Positions 1 to 9,440 of a stretch of DNA of 64,000 nt are shown here, one piece after another. Each line of letters starts with the position of its first letter. The first letter of the stretch is position 1. The translations under genes and the position numbers were made by a program. The notes under the pieces are model-generated. The model saw nothing but the letters and a program-made list of their open reading frames with translations. It was not told the origin of the DNA and ran no database searches. Location of the stretch: positions 620,001 to 684,000 of the forward strand of contig NZ_CP034073.1 in assembly GCF_003855155.1 (NCBI RefSeq), written 5' to 3'. This DNA is from Shewanella psychromarinicola (GTDB taxonomy: Bacteria; Pseudomonadota; Gammaproteobacteria; Enterobacterales; Shewanellaceae).

Positions 1-316
1 TCGCTCAAGCTGGGTGGCCAATGGCGACCCCGATCAAATATCGGGTGGTGAAGCTGGGGCGAAAACCGCAGGTCCTGGCTGGAATGACTTTATGAATAAA
101 GCCCTCGCGGGTAGCCCGGAAGCGCCGGTTATTCCACCGAAGGGGATTGTCTCTGCACGTATTGATTTAGCCACGGGTAAATTAACACGTAAGACAGACC
201 ACACCACACAGTTTGAGTATTTTGTTGAAGGTACAGAACCCAAAGAATATGTCACCGAAACACCGCAAAGTGGTGATATCTTTATCGACAATGTTGCTGA
301 AGATTTATTTCAATAA
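1..316 (+). CDS. mrcA: Penicillin-binding protein 1A, C-terminal end (partial)
   Basis: The frame is open from the left edge of the window to a TAA stop, so only about the last 105 residues of a longer protein are present. The tail resembles the C-terminus of class A penicillin-binding protein 1A, the inner-membrane enzyme that polymerises and crosslinks peptidoglycan: a proline-rich PVIPPKGIV segment, then SARIDLATGKL, then a EYFVEGTEP motif close to the end. The transpeptidase and glycosyltransferase domains lie outside the window, so identification rests on this tail. A GTG at position 14 is an internal codon, not a start. The gene converges on the minus-strand nucleotidase across a shared terminator. 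Confidence 0.8.
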   Translation, partial: RSSWVANGDPDQISGGEAGAKTAGPGWNDFMNKALAGSPEAPVIPPKGIVSARIDLATGKLTRKTDHTTQFEYFVEGTEPKEYVTETPQSGDIFIDNVAEDLFQ

Positions 317-337
317 CACCCTTTAAAATAAGCGGAT

Positions 338-368
338 AAAAAAAGCCATTCAGTCGAATGGCTTTTTT
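338..368. terminator. Bidirectional rho-independent terminator
   Basis: A run of A, a perfect stem (AAGCCATTC / GAATGGCTT), a four-base loop and a run of T. The A and T tracts on both sides let it serve both the PBP1A gene (plus) and the convergent nucleotidase gene (minus). Confidence 0.85.
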
Positions 369-385
369 ATGTCTGAACTGACCAA

Positions 386-1111
386 CTATTGAGTGGCATC
401 GGGCAGCAATAATTGATGTAGTTCAGCTAAATTACGGACCTGATAGCTTGGAGATATATTATTAGTCACAGGTGCATCATGATGATTTAACCAACAGGTG
501 TCGATACCGGCATTGATACCGCCTAAAATATCAGAATGTAGGTTATCACCGACCATGAGTACTTGATGCTTCTCCGGCTCCCCCATTAAGCCAAACGCAT
601 GATGAAAAATAGCCACATCAGGTTTTGCTTTACCCAGTTGTTCAGAGATAACCACAGGATTAAAGGCACCTTGAAAGCCTGTGCGACTCAAGCGGATATT
701 TTGTAACTCGGTAAAACCATTAGTAATGATACCAAGCTTGACCCTACCATTTAATGAGTCAATCAATTCCCGGGCACCGGGTAATGGCTGACAAATATCG
801 GCCATTGCCGCCAGAAATTGACTGTTTAGATGTTGCGGGGTAACAGACAACTTTGTCGCCCAGTCATGAAACCGAGCGTGTTGTAAATGCGCAGCACTAA
901 TTACACCATTTTGGTATTCAACCCATAGTGGTTTGTTGACCTGCTGATAAACAGCAAAGTTTTCGGTGTTAAAATCAATATTAAATCGAGAGAACATTAA
1001 TTTCAATCCCGCAAAATCATCGAAATGAAATAACGTTTCGTCAGCATCAAATAAAATCCATTTATATTTATTGAGCATATTTAACATCAATGAGATCCTT
1101 ATTTCGTTCAA
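386..1111 (-). CDS. yjjG: HAD-family pyrimidine/dUMP 5'-nucleotidase, YjjG type
   Basis: This is a haloacid dehalogenase-superfamily phosphatase of 241 residues, matching the YjjG family, which dephosphorylates dUMP, dTMP and non-canonical pyrimidine nucleotides in the cytoplasm. HAD motif I is FDADETLF near residue 20, including the two catalytic aspartates. Motif II is GIITNGF, and motifs III/IV are the KPD...GDNLHSD region. A QxVNKPLWVEYQNG segment is characteristic of YjjG. The first residues (MNEIRISLM) are extra relative to E. coli YjjG; internal Met9 or Met12 may be the true start. It lies 21 bp downstream of the kinase gene on the same strand and probably shares its transcript. Confidence 0.85.
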   Translation of the reverse strand: MNEIRISLMLNMLNKYKWILFDADETLFHFDDFAGLKLMFSRFNIDFNTENFAVYQQVNKPLWVEYQNGVISAAHLQHARFHDWATKLSVTPQHLNSQFLAAMADICQPLPGARELIDSLNGRVKLGIITNGFTELQNIRLSRTGFQGAFNPVVISEQLGKAKPDVAIFHHAFGLMGEPEKHQVLMVGDNLHSDILGGINAGIDTCWLNHHDAPVTNNISPSYQVRNLAELHQLLLPDATQ

Positions 1112-1132
1112 ATAAATGGTTAACTATGGCAG

Positions 1133-2203
1133 CTAAGCGTTAAATAATGACTTTAACGCAGCTTCTTGCCTCAGTAGACTTTGATAAATAGTTAGCTGAT
1201 TTATCGCGCGATCAAGATTATGGTTTTGGTGCTTGATCCCAAAATAAACATCACCATTTAAATAATCAGTTAAAAATCGTACCCCAAGCATTAACGGCAT
1301 CACTTTAGTTCCTAGCCATAAACTGCGCTTTTCAAGCGGGGTAATGATGCCAGCGAGAGACGCTATATACGCGTTTGCCGCAGCAATAATGATCTCAGGT
1401 CGTGCATACACATTGCCTAAGTCAGTCGAGTCTTCCGGCTCAGGGGAACAAAAAGCCCGCACCATATCACCAAAGTCATACATCAAATACCCTTTCATGC
1501 AGGTATCTAAATCAATAATAGCCAGACTAGACATATCTCGACTATCAAACAGCATATTATTGATTTTAGTATCATTGTGACAAATCCTTAGCGGTAAGGC
1601 AGCTTCATATTGTACTAATTCTGCTAATAAATCCGTTTGTGCTAAGCACAAGTCCGGCCATTTTTTACACTGGACTAATCGACCGTTGACATCATTAACC
1701 ATTGCATCATGCAATTGAGTGATACGCTGGGGTAAATTCAAAAAGTTGGGAATAACATCGATAATGTCATTGGGGGTTAAATCACTCAACGCCGCGGCAA
1801 AATGGCCAAAAGCTGCGGCGGCCAGCATGGCTTGTTCGGGAGTATCAACCACTTCAATCGTATCGCTATGGGGCAAGTAATCTATTGCTCGCCAAAACCC
1901 TTGCTCACCTAAATCTAAGTAAAGTGCACCTGAAACGGTGGCTATTGGACTCACCACTTGCAATGGATATTGCTGCTGTTGACGCTTAGTGAGTAAATGC
2001 TGACTAATATTGCTGGCATTTTGAATCATCACCTTAGGATCGGTAAATATTTGGGTGTTGATACGCTGCAAGACCATCGTTTTAGCGTTATCATTCACCA
2101 AAAAAGTCTGATTAATATGGCCATTACCCAGTGGATGAAGCGTACTATGCTCGCCCCTAAAACCAAACTGAGACAATACATTTTTGCGGATAAAATTAAC
2201 CAA
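1133..2203 (-). CDS. APH-fold sugar kinase (phosphotransferase family, NahK-like)
   Basis: A 356-residue cytoplasmic protein of the aminoglycoside-phosphotransferase/choline-kinase fold. Visible motifs are the N-terminal nucleotide-binding region (HPLGNGHINQTF, then VLQRIN with the candidate ATP-contacting segment), the Brenner-type catalytic loop HNDTKINNMLFD, and the metal-binding IDLDT about 20 residues later. The overall layout resembles N-acetylhexosamine 1-kinases (NahK) and related proteins often annotated only as phosphotransferase family. The substrate cannot be read from the sequence. Translation appears to start at a TTG. It sits just upstream of the nucleotidase gene on the same strand. 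Confidence 0.7.
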   Translation of the reverse strand: MVNFIRKNVLSQFGFRGEHSTLHPLGNGHINQTFLVNDNAKTMVLQRINTQIFTDPKVMIQNASNISQHLLTKRQQQQYPLQVVSPIATVSGALYLDLGEQGFWRAIDYLPHSDTIEVVDTPEQAMLAAAAFGHFAAALSDLTPNDIIDVIPNFLNLPQRITQLHDAMVNDVNGRLVQCKKWPDLCLAQTDLLAELVQYEAALPLRICHNDTKINNMLFDSRDMSSLAIIDLDTCMKGYLMYDFGDMVRAFCSPEPEDSTDLGNVYARPEIIIAAANAYIASLAGIITPLEKRSLWLGTKVMPLMLGVRFLTDYLNGDVYFGIKHQNHNLDRAINQLTIYQSLLRQEAALKSLFNA

Positions 2204-2279
2204 TCACAACTCCAAACTCATCTTTATCATAGCCAAAGATAACCGACAGAGCTCTACTGTCTGATTATCTCCCTAATGG

Positions 2280-3575
2280 TTACTGGCTTAGTATCATTTC
2301 AAATTGAGGGTTTTGCATTAATGTTGCTTGGCTGCCCTTTAAGCTAAATTCATAACCACACAACTTAAAGCTACCTTTAAGCGCGACATTATTGACAATG
2401 GCATCTTTATCCAGCGGCGTAAATCTGGCTTCAGTGGCACTGTCCTGTAACCGATCAACCGTGAGTGGTCGATAACGACTACCATCATTAAATTCAAGGT
2501 TGGCGCAGGTTTTATCGCCTATGGCGCTGGCTAAATGCCACAAGCGTCTAGCATCACCGCGATCCCCTAACCAGCGTACAATCAGAACATCGCCGTCTAG
2601 TACTAACCAAAACCCATCCGGCAGTTTAATCATTTGTCGACTACTGGCTTGTTGTTGATTGATCATCTCATCAGCATGGTCAGTTTGTTCTGTCGCCTCG
2701 CCAGAAAAAACACTGATCAAGGCGGAAACTAAATATACAACCAAACCGGCAGCGACAATGGCAGCAGTAATTTTTCCGATTAAAATAAGCTTTTGCTGAT
2801 GTAACTTGGCCACATTAAGCCAAGATTTTGCAAGCTCGGTAATCGACCCTGAATGCAATGCATCCTGATCAACATAAAGAGGCTGATTACTGCGAGCAGA
2901 TGATGTAGAAAATGATCTGACTTGATCATCCTCCATTTTCTCATCAACGTCATGGTCCATGTGTGCGTCAGTTTGCTCGGAACTTGCCTGCTGCACCACA
3001 TCATCATTTAATTGATATTTTTCTGTCTCGAAAGAATCTGGCTCAACCGAACCCGTAAAGTTCACTTCATCATCCGTTATCTCTGTTGATGAAAATGTAC
3101 TCTCTGGCATAGTATGAACAGGCATAACCCGCCTTTTCATTACCGGTTCTTGTCGGTGATGTACCGAGCCCGCAAAAGATACTGGCACCATACTGGGTCC
3201 ATTATAGCCTTGCACATAATTAATCTTACTTTTAGCCGGCATAAAGGCCAAATAGCCACCACAAGCTAGGCCAAACAAAAACACTCCTGCGAGTGCGCCC
3301 AAAGGCGCCATAAAGTAAGTCAATATGCCAAAAAGGCCCACAGGAACGACACAAACCATCGCCAATTTAATCGATTTATTGACGTCATTTAGGCGACGAA
3401 CAGCAGACAAACCAACAATAGGCATTATCGTTAGCGTCACAACCCAATTAATTACACTCGCCGGGAATACGATAGCAGCGACAGTTAACAACAAAAATGC
3501 TGCTAATATAATTATCATTAACCTTAAGCCTGTGTCACGACCATCTCGGCACAGTAGGGGTTTTACAAACATCAA
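2280..3575 (-). CDS. DUF805-like membrane protein with long acidic linker and C-terminal periplasmic or cytosolic domain
   Basis: A 431-residue protein I cannot assign a function. The first about 120 residues contain four hydrophobic segments and a VRRLNDVNKS motif like the RRLHD motif of DUF805 membrane proteins. Residues about 130-255 are polar, rich in Asp, Glu and Ser, and look unstructured. A single hydrophobic helix at about 263-290 is followed by a C-terminal domain of about 140 residues with two cysteines (DKTCANLEF and LCGYEFSLKG) that could form a disulfide if exported. Start choice: the ATG pair MMFVK at the 5' end. It is transcribed away from gmk. Confidence 0.55.
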   Translation of the reverse strand: MMFVKPLLCRDGRDTGLRLMIIILAAFLLLTVAAIVFPASVINWVVTLTIMPIVGLSAVRRLNDVNKSIKLAMVCVVPVGLFGILTYFMAPLGALAGVFLFGLACGGYLAFMPAKSKINYVQGYNGPSMVPVSFAGSVHHRQEPVMKRRVMPVHTMPESTFSSTEITDDEVNFTGSVEPDSFETEKYQLNDDVVQQASSEQTDAHMDHDVDEKMEDDQVRSFSTSSARSNQPLYVDQDALHSGSITELAKSWLNVAKLHQQKLILIGKITAAIVAAGLVVYLVSALISVFSGEATEQTDHADEMINQQQASSRQMIKLPDGFWLVLDGDVLIVRWLGDRGDARRLWHLASAIGDKTCANLEFNDGSRYRPLTVDRLQDSATEARFTPLDKDAIVNNVALKGSFKLCGYEFSLKGSQATLMQNPQFEMILSQ

Positions 3576-3911
3576 TCATTCCTATTAATTTACAAAAAAA
3601 TCAAAACAGCTGGCTACATAACAGAAATCGTCGGTGATTCTACACCGCTATTACAAGGTTAAAGGATTGTTGTTATCATCAAAATCGACAACCGCTATTA
3701 ATAGCCCAAAGCCTACAGAATTTATCTTATAAAGCCAGACCCAAGCTAGATTTTGGTTTACTTTTTTATTCCTACTTTTGCAAGTCACTTTTATCCATCT
3801 TATCGCGATAAGACTCATCAGCAATCTCTATGATTGCGCTAGCATAACCCTACCGTTAACGAGTATAATGTTAAGCTTTCTTAATGAATAATCGGATGAG
3901 CAACCTTATTT
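3576..3911. other. Divergent intergenic region between the DUF805-like gene and gmk
   Basis: No gene is seen in these 336 bases. A TATAAT hexamer at 3864-3869 is a possible -10 for gmk, but no good -35 lies at 16-18 bp spacing. A perfect 14-bp palindrome (CTTATCGCGATAAG) occupies 3799-3812 and could be a regulator site, although nothing else supports that. Confidence 0.4.
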
Positions 3912-4535
3912 ATGAGCACTCGTGGAAATCTTTTTATTGTGTCAGCCCCTAGTGGCGCAGGTAAATCATCACTTATATCAGCACTATTAAAAGATAAACC
4001 CAGCGATAAACAGGTTTCTGTGTCACATACGACCCGTAAACCTCGCCTTGGCGAAGTCGATGGACAGCATTATCATTTCGTGTCTATTGAGCAATTTAAA
4101 GCATTAATTGCCCAAAATGCCTTTCTTGAATGGGCCGAAGTCTTTGGCAATTTTTATGGCACCTCCAAGCGCGTCATCGAACAAACCTTAGATAAAGGTA
4201 TCGATGTATTTCTTGATATTGATTGGCAAGGCGCAGAGCAAGTTAAAAAATTGATGAAAACGGCATTAGGGGTGTTTATTTTACCGCCGTCTAAGTCCGA
4301 GCTTGAACGCCGTTTAACCGGTCGAGGCCAAGACAGTCAACAAGTGATTGATTCACGTATGGCACAAGCCGTTTCTGAAATGTCACATTACGCTCAATAT
4401 GACTTTGTGATTGTAAATGATGATTTTGATGACGCATTGGTCGATTTAAGCGCCATTATCCGCAGTCAACGATTAACCTGTGCTAGTCAGCAGTATGCCC
4501 ACAATGATATGATTACTGATCTCTTGGCAGATTAA
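3912..4535 (+). CDS. gmk: Guanylate kinase
   Basis: A 207-residue guanylate kinase, the normal length, which phosphorylates GMP to GDP with ATP. The P-loop is SGAGKSS at residues 14-20. The GMP-binding region contains the TTRKPR and EVDGQHYHF segments, and the lid has the [11 protein letters not shown] sequence. It heads the classical gmk-rpoZ-spoT order, which links guanine nucleotide supply with the (p)ppGpp synthetase/hydrolase further down. The ATG start follows a purine-rich stretch (cggatgagcaa). A 61-bp gap with no terminator separates it from rpoZ. Confidence 0.97.
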   Translation: MSTRGNLFIVSAPSGAGKSSLISALLKDKPSDKQVSVSHTTRKPRLGEVDGQHYHFVSIEQFKALIAQNAFLEWAEVFGNFYGTSKRVIEQTLDKGIDVFLDIDWQGAEQVKKLMKTALGVFILPPSKSELERRLTGRGQDSQQVIDSRMAQAVSEMSHYAQYDFVIVNDDFDDALVDLSAIIRSQRLTCASQQYAHNDMITDLLAD

Positions 4536-4596
4536 TTGTCATAGTGTACAATTTTGCGTCCTTTTTTCCCAATAGATAACACTGGAGTTTCAACAC

Positions 4597-4875
4597 ATGG
4601 CTCGCGTAACTGTAGAAGACGCCGTAAACAAAATCGGCAACCGTTTTGATATGATCCTGGTTGCAGCGCGTCGTGCACGCCAAATCGCCGTCCAAGGTAA
4701 AGAACCTATGGTTGATGAGATGAATGATAAACCAACGGTTGTCGCATTACGTGAAATCGAATTAGGTTTAGTCACCTCAAATACTTTAGATGCTGATGAG
4801 CGCCAAACTGTTCGTGAACGTGAAGCAGCTGAAATTGCCGCTGTCGCAGCCATTGCAGAAGGCCGCGTTTTATAA
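4597..4875 (+). CDS. rpoZ: RNA polymerase omega subunit
   Basis: A 92-residue omega subunit, which assists assembly of RNA polymerase and contributes to the ppGpp-binding site at its interface with beta prime. The conserved N-terminal block ([10 protein letters not shown], then [15 protein letters not shown]) covers almost all of the functional core. The C-terminal half is Glu/Ala-rich as in other proteobacterial omegas. A clear ribosome-binding site (ctggag) lies just before the ATG. The spoT start follows 13 bp after its stop, consistent with cotranscription. Confidence 0.97.
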   Translation: MARVTVEDAVNKIGNRFDMILVAARRARQIAVQGKEPMVDEMNDKPTVVALREIELGLVTSNTLDADERQTVREREAAEIAAVAAIAEGRVL

Positions 4876-4888
4876 GGAGTAGCGCCAC

Positions 4889-6997
4889 TTGTATCTGTTT
4901 GAAGGTCTAAAAGAGTCAGCATCCAGCTATTTAGAGCCGGATCAAGTAGAATTACTCAAGCAGGCCTATTTGGTTGCGCGTGATGCCCACGAAGGGCAAA
5001 TGCGCACAAGTGGCGAGCCTTACATTACCCATCCCGTTGCGGTTAGCCGCATCTTGGCAGACATGCGTCTCGATCATGAGTCGCTTATGGCTGCCTTACT
5101 TCATGACACCATCGAAGATACACCTGTCACCAAAGAAGAACTCTCTGAGTTATTTGGTGTTGCTGTTGCAGAACTCGTGGAAGGTGTATCAAAGCTTGAT
5201 AAAATCAAGTTTCGTGATAGAAAAGAAGCCCAAGCGGAAAACTTCCGTAAAATGATGATGGCAATGACTCAAGATATTCGAGTGATCCTCATCAAATTGG
5301 CTGATCGAACCCACAACATGCGTACTTTAGGCGCACTTCGCCCTGATAAACGCCGTCGTATTGCTAGTGAAACCCTAGAAATCTACGCCCCAATTGCTAA
5401 TCGATTAGGTATTCACAATATCAAAATCGAACTTGAAGACTTAGGTTTTCAAGCCTATTACCCTATGCGCCATAGAGTGATCCGCGATGTTGTCAAAGCG
5501 GCCAGGGGTAATCGTAAAGAACTGATTAATAGTATTGAAGTTGCTATTGAAAAACGCCTTGAAGAGGCTGGAATACCCACAAAAGTTAAAGGCCGTGAAA
5601 AAAACCTCTACTCGATTTATCGAAAAATGCGCAGTAAAGAACTGCAATTTCAAGAGGTCATGGATATCTATGCGTTCCGCGTTATTGTTGACTCTATCGA
5701 TACCTGTTATCGCGTTTTAGGCGCTATGCACGGATTATACAAGCCGCGCCCTGGACGTTTTAAAGATTATATCGCTATTCCAAAAGCCAACGGTTATCAA
5801 TCATTGCACACATCATTATTTGGTCCTCATGCGGTTCCTGTTGAAGTGCAAATTCGCACTGAAGAAATGGATCAAATGGCCGACAAAGGTGTCGCTGCAC
5901 ATTGGATGTATAAAAATAAGATTGATTCGGCTCAGCAAAGTACCTCTCAAGTTCGTGCTCACCGATGGATGCAAAGTTTGCTGGAATTGCAGCAAAGCGC
6001 CAGCAGCTCATTTGAATTTGTTGAAAACGTTAAAACAGAGCTATTTCCTGAAGAAATTTATGTGTTTACCCCAGAAGGCCGTATTTTAGAATTGCCGGTT
6101 AATGCCACAGCTGTCGACTTTGCCTACGAAGTGCATACTGATGTGGGTAATACCTGCGTGGGAGCGAGAGTCAATCGCCAAGCTTATCCTCTGAGCCAGC
6201 CACTGATCTCTGGGCAAACGGTTGAAATTATTACCGCTAAAGGCGCTCGTCCTAATGCTGCATGGTTAAACTTTGTGGTCACCGGTAAAGCTCGTGGTAA
6301 AATTAGGCAAGTATTGAAGAGCCTTAAAGGTGATAACGCCATTGCATTAGGTAAGCGTTTGTTAAACCATGCCTTGGGTGATACTAAACTTGAGAATATT
6401 CCAGCCGATTTACTTGAAAAAGTGATTAAAGAAACCAAACATACTTCGCTGGACTCATTACTGGCCGATATTGGCTTAGGTAATGCCATGAGTATTGTGA
6501 TTGCCCAACGTTTATTAGGCCAACAGCTAGACGCTCACGATCATAATAAAGAAACCTTGCAGATGCCAATTCGTGGCGCTGAAGGTATGTTGGTGACCTA
6601 CGCTAATTGTTGTCGCCCTATCCCTGGCGATGCCGTCATTGCCCATGTGAGTCCAGGCAAAGGTTTAGTGGTTCACATGGAAAGCTGTGCCAATATTCGT
6701 GGCTATCAAGGCGAGCCTGATAAGTACATATCAGTGCATTGGGACAACGTAGAAGGCGCAGAGTACCAAGCTAATCTGCGCGTCGAAATTGTTAACCATC
6801 AAGGTGCGCTGGCTAAAATCACCTCGATTATCGCTTCAGCTGGGTCAAATATTCACAATCTCAGCACTGAAGAACGTGATGGCCGAGTGTATTTGATTAA
6901 TTTACGTATTTCAGTTAAAGATCGTGTCCATCTTGCCAACGTAATGCGCAGGATACGCGTTTTACCTGAAGTATTACGCACCTCGCGTAATCGCTAG
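4889..6997 (+). CDS. spoT: Bifunctional (p)ppGpp synthetase II / (p)ppGpp 3'-pyrophosphohydrolase
   Basis: A 702-residue SpoT, full length, controlling the stringent-response alarmone. The HD hydrolase domain includes LLHDTIEDT, with the metal-binding His72-Asp73 intact, so hydrolase activity is expected. The synthetase domain carries YKPRPGRFKDYIA and PKANGYQSLHT, with the EVQIRT strand following. Then come a TGS domain (YVFTPEGRILELP), a helical/zinc-finger-like part with the CCRPIPGD motif, and a C-terminal ACT domain (VNHQGALAKI). Translation starts at TTG with a good Shine-Dalgarno (ATAAGGAGT), the same unusual start used by E. coli spoT, whose MYLFE N-terminus is also shared. Confidence 0.97.
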   Translation: MYLFEGLKESASSYLEPDQVELLKQAYLVARDAHEGQMRTSGEPYITHPVAVSRILADMRLDHESLMAALLHDTIEDTPVTKEELSELFGVAVAELVEGVSKLDKIKFRDRKEAQAENFRKMMMAMTQDIRVILIKLADRTHNMRTLGALRPDKRRRIASETLEIYAPIANRLGIHNIKIELEDLGFQAYYPMRHRVIRDVVKAARGNRKELINSIEVAIEKRLEEAGIPTKVKGREKNLYSIYRKMRSKELQFQEVMDIYAFRVIVDSIDTCYRVLGAMHGLYKPRPGRFKDYIAIPKANGYQSLHTSLFGPHAVPVEVQIRTEEMDQMADKGVAAHWMYKNKIDSAQQSTSQVRAHRWMQSLLELQQSASSSFEFVENVKTELFPEEIYVFTPEGRILELPVNATAVDFAYEVHTDVGNTCVGARVNRQAYPLSQPLISGQTVEIITAKGARPNAAWLNFVVTGKARGKIRQVLKSLKGDNAIALGKRLLNHALGDTKLENIPADLLEKVIKETKHTSLDSLLADIGLGNAMSIVIAQRLLGQQLDAHDHNKETLQMPIRGAEGMLVTYANCCRPIPGDAVIAHVSPGKGLVVHMESCANIRGYQGEPDKYISVHWDNVEGAEYQANLRVEIVNHQGALAKITSIIASAGSNIHNLSTEERDGRVYLINLRISVKDRVHLANVMRRIRVLPEVLRTSRNR

Positions 6998-7025
6998 TCA
7001 CTGATCACAATAAAGAGAACACAAC

Positions 7026-7409
7026 ATGGCTGAAAAAATTATCATCGCAACCGACAAAGCCCCACAAGCAATTGGCACTTACTCACAAGCCGTTAAAGTC
7101 GGCAGTACCGTTTATCTTTCAGGTCAAATTCCATTAGATCCAAAAACCATGACCATGGTAAGCGATGATTTTGCTGAACAAGTCGTGCAAGTTTTCGAAA
7201 ATTTATCTGCGGTATGCGAAGCTGCAGGCGGAAAAATGAGTGATATCGTTAAGTTAAATATCTTCCTGACCGATCTGTCTCATTTCGCCACAGTTAATGA
7301 AATTATGAGCCGTTATTTTCAACAGCCTTACCCTGCTCGTGCCGCTATTGGCATCAAAGCGTTACCAAAAGGGTCATTGGTTGAAATGGACGGAATAATG
7401 GAAATCTAA
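7026..7409 (+). CDS. ridA: RidA family 2-iminobutanoate/2-iminopropanoate deaminase
   Basis: A 127-residue RidA/YjgF/UK114 protein, which hydrolyses reactive enamine/imine intermediates released by PLP enzymes such as threonine dehydratase. The family hallmarks are visible: [10 protein letters not shown] near residue 17, [10 protein letters not shown], and the substrate-binding arginine in the [20 protein letters not shown] block near residue 105. It follows spoT by 28 bp and has a good ribosome-binding site (aaagagaac). E. coli has trmH in the corresponding position, so this is a lineage-specific arrangement. A strong terminator follows. Confidence 0.93.
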   Translation: MAEKIIIATDKAPQAIGTYSQAVKVGSTVYLSGQIPLDPKTMTMVSDDFAEQVVQVFENLSAVCEAAGGKMSDIVKLNIFLTDLSHFATVNEIMSRYFQQPYPARAAIGIKALPKGSLVEMDGIMEI

Positions 7410-7431
7410 GCCCAACGGTATAATATTGTTT

Positions 7432-7455
7432 AAAGGCGCCTAGAGCGCCTTTTTT
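7432..7455 (+). terminator. Rho-independent terminator after ridA
   Basis: Stem AAAGGCGC / GCGCCTTT with a five-base loop, followed by a T-tract. It closes the gmk-rpoZ-spoT-ridA transcription unit. Confidence 0.88.
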
Positions 7456-7630
7456 ATTATCTGTGGGCCCCCCTATTGTAGAGTATTTACTCAATACCTA
7501 TTGTTAATTCAGCAGATCCTGCTAACGTGTTGATAATGTTACCTTGCACACATAGTGTGCAATTGTTTGCGCCAGCGCACAAAAATAGCCATAATAAGTT
7601 TATAAAGACCCACAATAACAATAAAGAACT

Positions 7631-9298
7631 ATGGAAGCGTCTATGGAAAATTTAATTAAAACGCCGGTTGAGATGTTGTCTCATTGGGTTGATACACAAG
7701 GCGATAAAGTTTACCTTCGCCAGCCAATTGACGGTAAGTATGTGGATTTCACCTGGCGTGAAGTTCAACAAAAAATGCAACAAATTGCAGGTTCACTGCG
7801 TCATTTAGGTCTAGAACGTGGCGACAAGGTTGCTGTACTGTCTAAAAACTGCGCCGAGTGGTTTATTGTCGATTTAGCATTAATGTACGGTGGTTACATT
7901 AGTGTACCGGTTTATCCAACCGCGAATGCTGAAACCATTCGCTATATACTTGAACATAGCGGTGCCAAAGCCATCTTTACCGGCAAGCTCGATCATTGGG
8001 CTGAACAAGAAGCGGCTGTGGGCGGTGACATTCTCCGCTTAGCCATGCCTTATGACACTATGCCAGCTCAATATCATTGGCAGCAACTGTTAACGCTGGG
8101 TCAGCCGCTTGTTGACGAGCAGCTGCCAACGGCTGATCAAGTCATGACGCTCATTTATACTTCGGGGTCAACCGGCAAACCCAAAGGCGTGATACAAACC
8201 TTTACCAGCTATTGCTGGGCCTGTGAAGCGGTCATTCGTGATTTACAAACCAATACGACTGACCGACTATTATCTTACTTACCTCTGGCACACATTACTG
8301 AACGTGTGGCGATAGAAGGTTCATCATTCTATTCTGGAGCAACGATTTCTTTTGTAGAAAGCCTCGACTCATTTGTTGATGATATTCAGCGTTGTCGTCC
8401 AACGATATTTTTCTCCGTGCCGCGCTTATGGACGGTATTTCAATTAAATATCATCAATAAAATTGGCGTCAAAAAACTCAACACATTACTGAAATTGCCC
8501 ATTATTAGCAGTATCGTTAAGCGTAAAATAAAAAAAGGTTTGGGTTTAGACCAATCACGCTTGAACGGCTCAGGTTCAGCGCCTATCCCACCATCATTAC
8601 TGCAATGGTATAACAGCATCGGCATTGATATTTGTGAAGCGTGGGGCATGACCGAAAACTGTGCTTACTCGATAATCAATTACCCATTCAATGCCAAAAA
8701 AATCGGCACGGTTGGCCGTCCGGTTGAAGGATGCTTAGTGCGTCAAACTGAACAAGGTGAGTTATTAGTCAAAAGCCCAGGCTTAATGAGTGGCTATTAC
8801 CTGCAAGAAGCCGCTACCGCTGCAGCATTTACTGAAGACGGCTTTTTCCTCACTGGCGATTTGTGTGAAATCGACGAAGACGGTTACATTGACATCACTG
8901 GCCGCGTTAAAGACAACTTTAAAACCTCAAAAGGCAAATATGTTTCACCGGTACCTATTGAACGTAAATTGGCTCAAGATTCACATATTGAGCTAATTTG
9001 TGTTATTGGTTCTGGCTTACCGCACCCTATCGCTTTGGTGCAGCTTTCTGAAGGTTCAAAATTACAGCCGCGCGAGGAAGTAAGAACCTCATTAAAAGAG
9101 AGCCTCGACAGTATTAATCCCAAGCTTGAGTCACATGAAAATATTGATGCCATTATAATCGTAAATGATGACTGGACCATTGAGAGCGACGTATTAACGC
9201 CGACGTTAAAAATTAAACGTCACGTTCTGGAAAAAGCATTTAGCGCCAAAGTAGAAGGTGTCCGCGGTGCTAAAGTACGTTGGGAAGACGAATTGTAA
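7631..9298 (+). CDS. AMP-binding long-chain acyl-CoA synthetase-like protein
   Basis: A 555-residue member of the acyl-adenylate-forming (ANL) superfamily, probably activating a fatty or other carboxylic acid with ATP and CoA. The P-loop-like signature LIYTSGSTGKPKG is near residue 178, the A5 region reads EAWGMTENCA, the hinge motif is TGDLCEIDEDGYIDITGR, and the C-terminal lysine region includes TLKIKR. The layout resembles FadD/long-chain synthetases. The substrate is not determined. Two in-frame ATGs are possible, at 7631 and 7643; the second has a better spaced GGAAG. It stands alone between two terminators. Confidence 0.85.
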   Translation: MEASMENLIKTPVEMLSHWVDTQGDKVYLRQPIDGKYVDFTWREVQQKMQQIAGSLRHLGLERGDKVAVLSKNCAEWFIVDLALMYGGYISVPVYPTANAETIRYILEHSGAKAIFTGKLDHWAEQEAAVGGDILRLAMPYDTMPAQYHWQQLLTLGQPLVDEQLPTADQVMTLIYTSGSTGKPKGVIQTFTSYCWACEAVIRDLQTNTTDRLLSYLPLAHITERVAIEGSSFYSGATISFVESLDSFVDDIQRCRPTIFFSVPRLWTVFQLNIINKIGVKKLNTLLKLPIISSIVKRKIKKGLGLDQSRLNGSGSAPIPPSLLQWYNSIGIDICEAWGMTENCAYSIINYPFNAKKIGTVGRPVEGCLVRQTEQGELLVKSPGLMSGYYLQEAATAAAFTEDGFFLTGDLCEIDEDGYIDITGRVKDNFKTSKGKYVSPVPIERKLAQDSHIELICVIGSGLPHPIALVQLSEGSKLQPREEVRTSLKESLDSINPKLESHENIDAIIIVNDDWTIESDVLTPTLKIKRHVLEKAFSAKVEGVRGAKVRWEDEL

Positions 9299-9324
9299 TC
9301 ACCCGCTAAATGATTAACTATCTT

Positions 9325-9358
9325 AAAAAAAATACACGCAATATGCGTGTATTTTTTT
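9325..9358 (+). terminator. Rho-independent terminator after the acyl-CoA synthetase gene
   Basis: Long A-tract, stem AATACACGC / GCGTGTATT with an AATAT loop, and a T-tract of seven. Confidence 0.87.
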
Positions 9359-9440
9359 GACATATTCTGTCAATATACGCCCCATCAACTATTCAATGTT
9401 AACAATGTTGTTACACACCCTTACTTAGGCAGAGACTCTC

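Noticed and set aside
3799..3812. Perfect palindrome CTTATCGCGATAAG upstream of gmk
   Set aside because: It could be an operator, but no regulator is implied by context, so I did not list it as a separate site.
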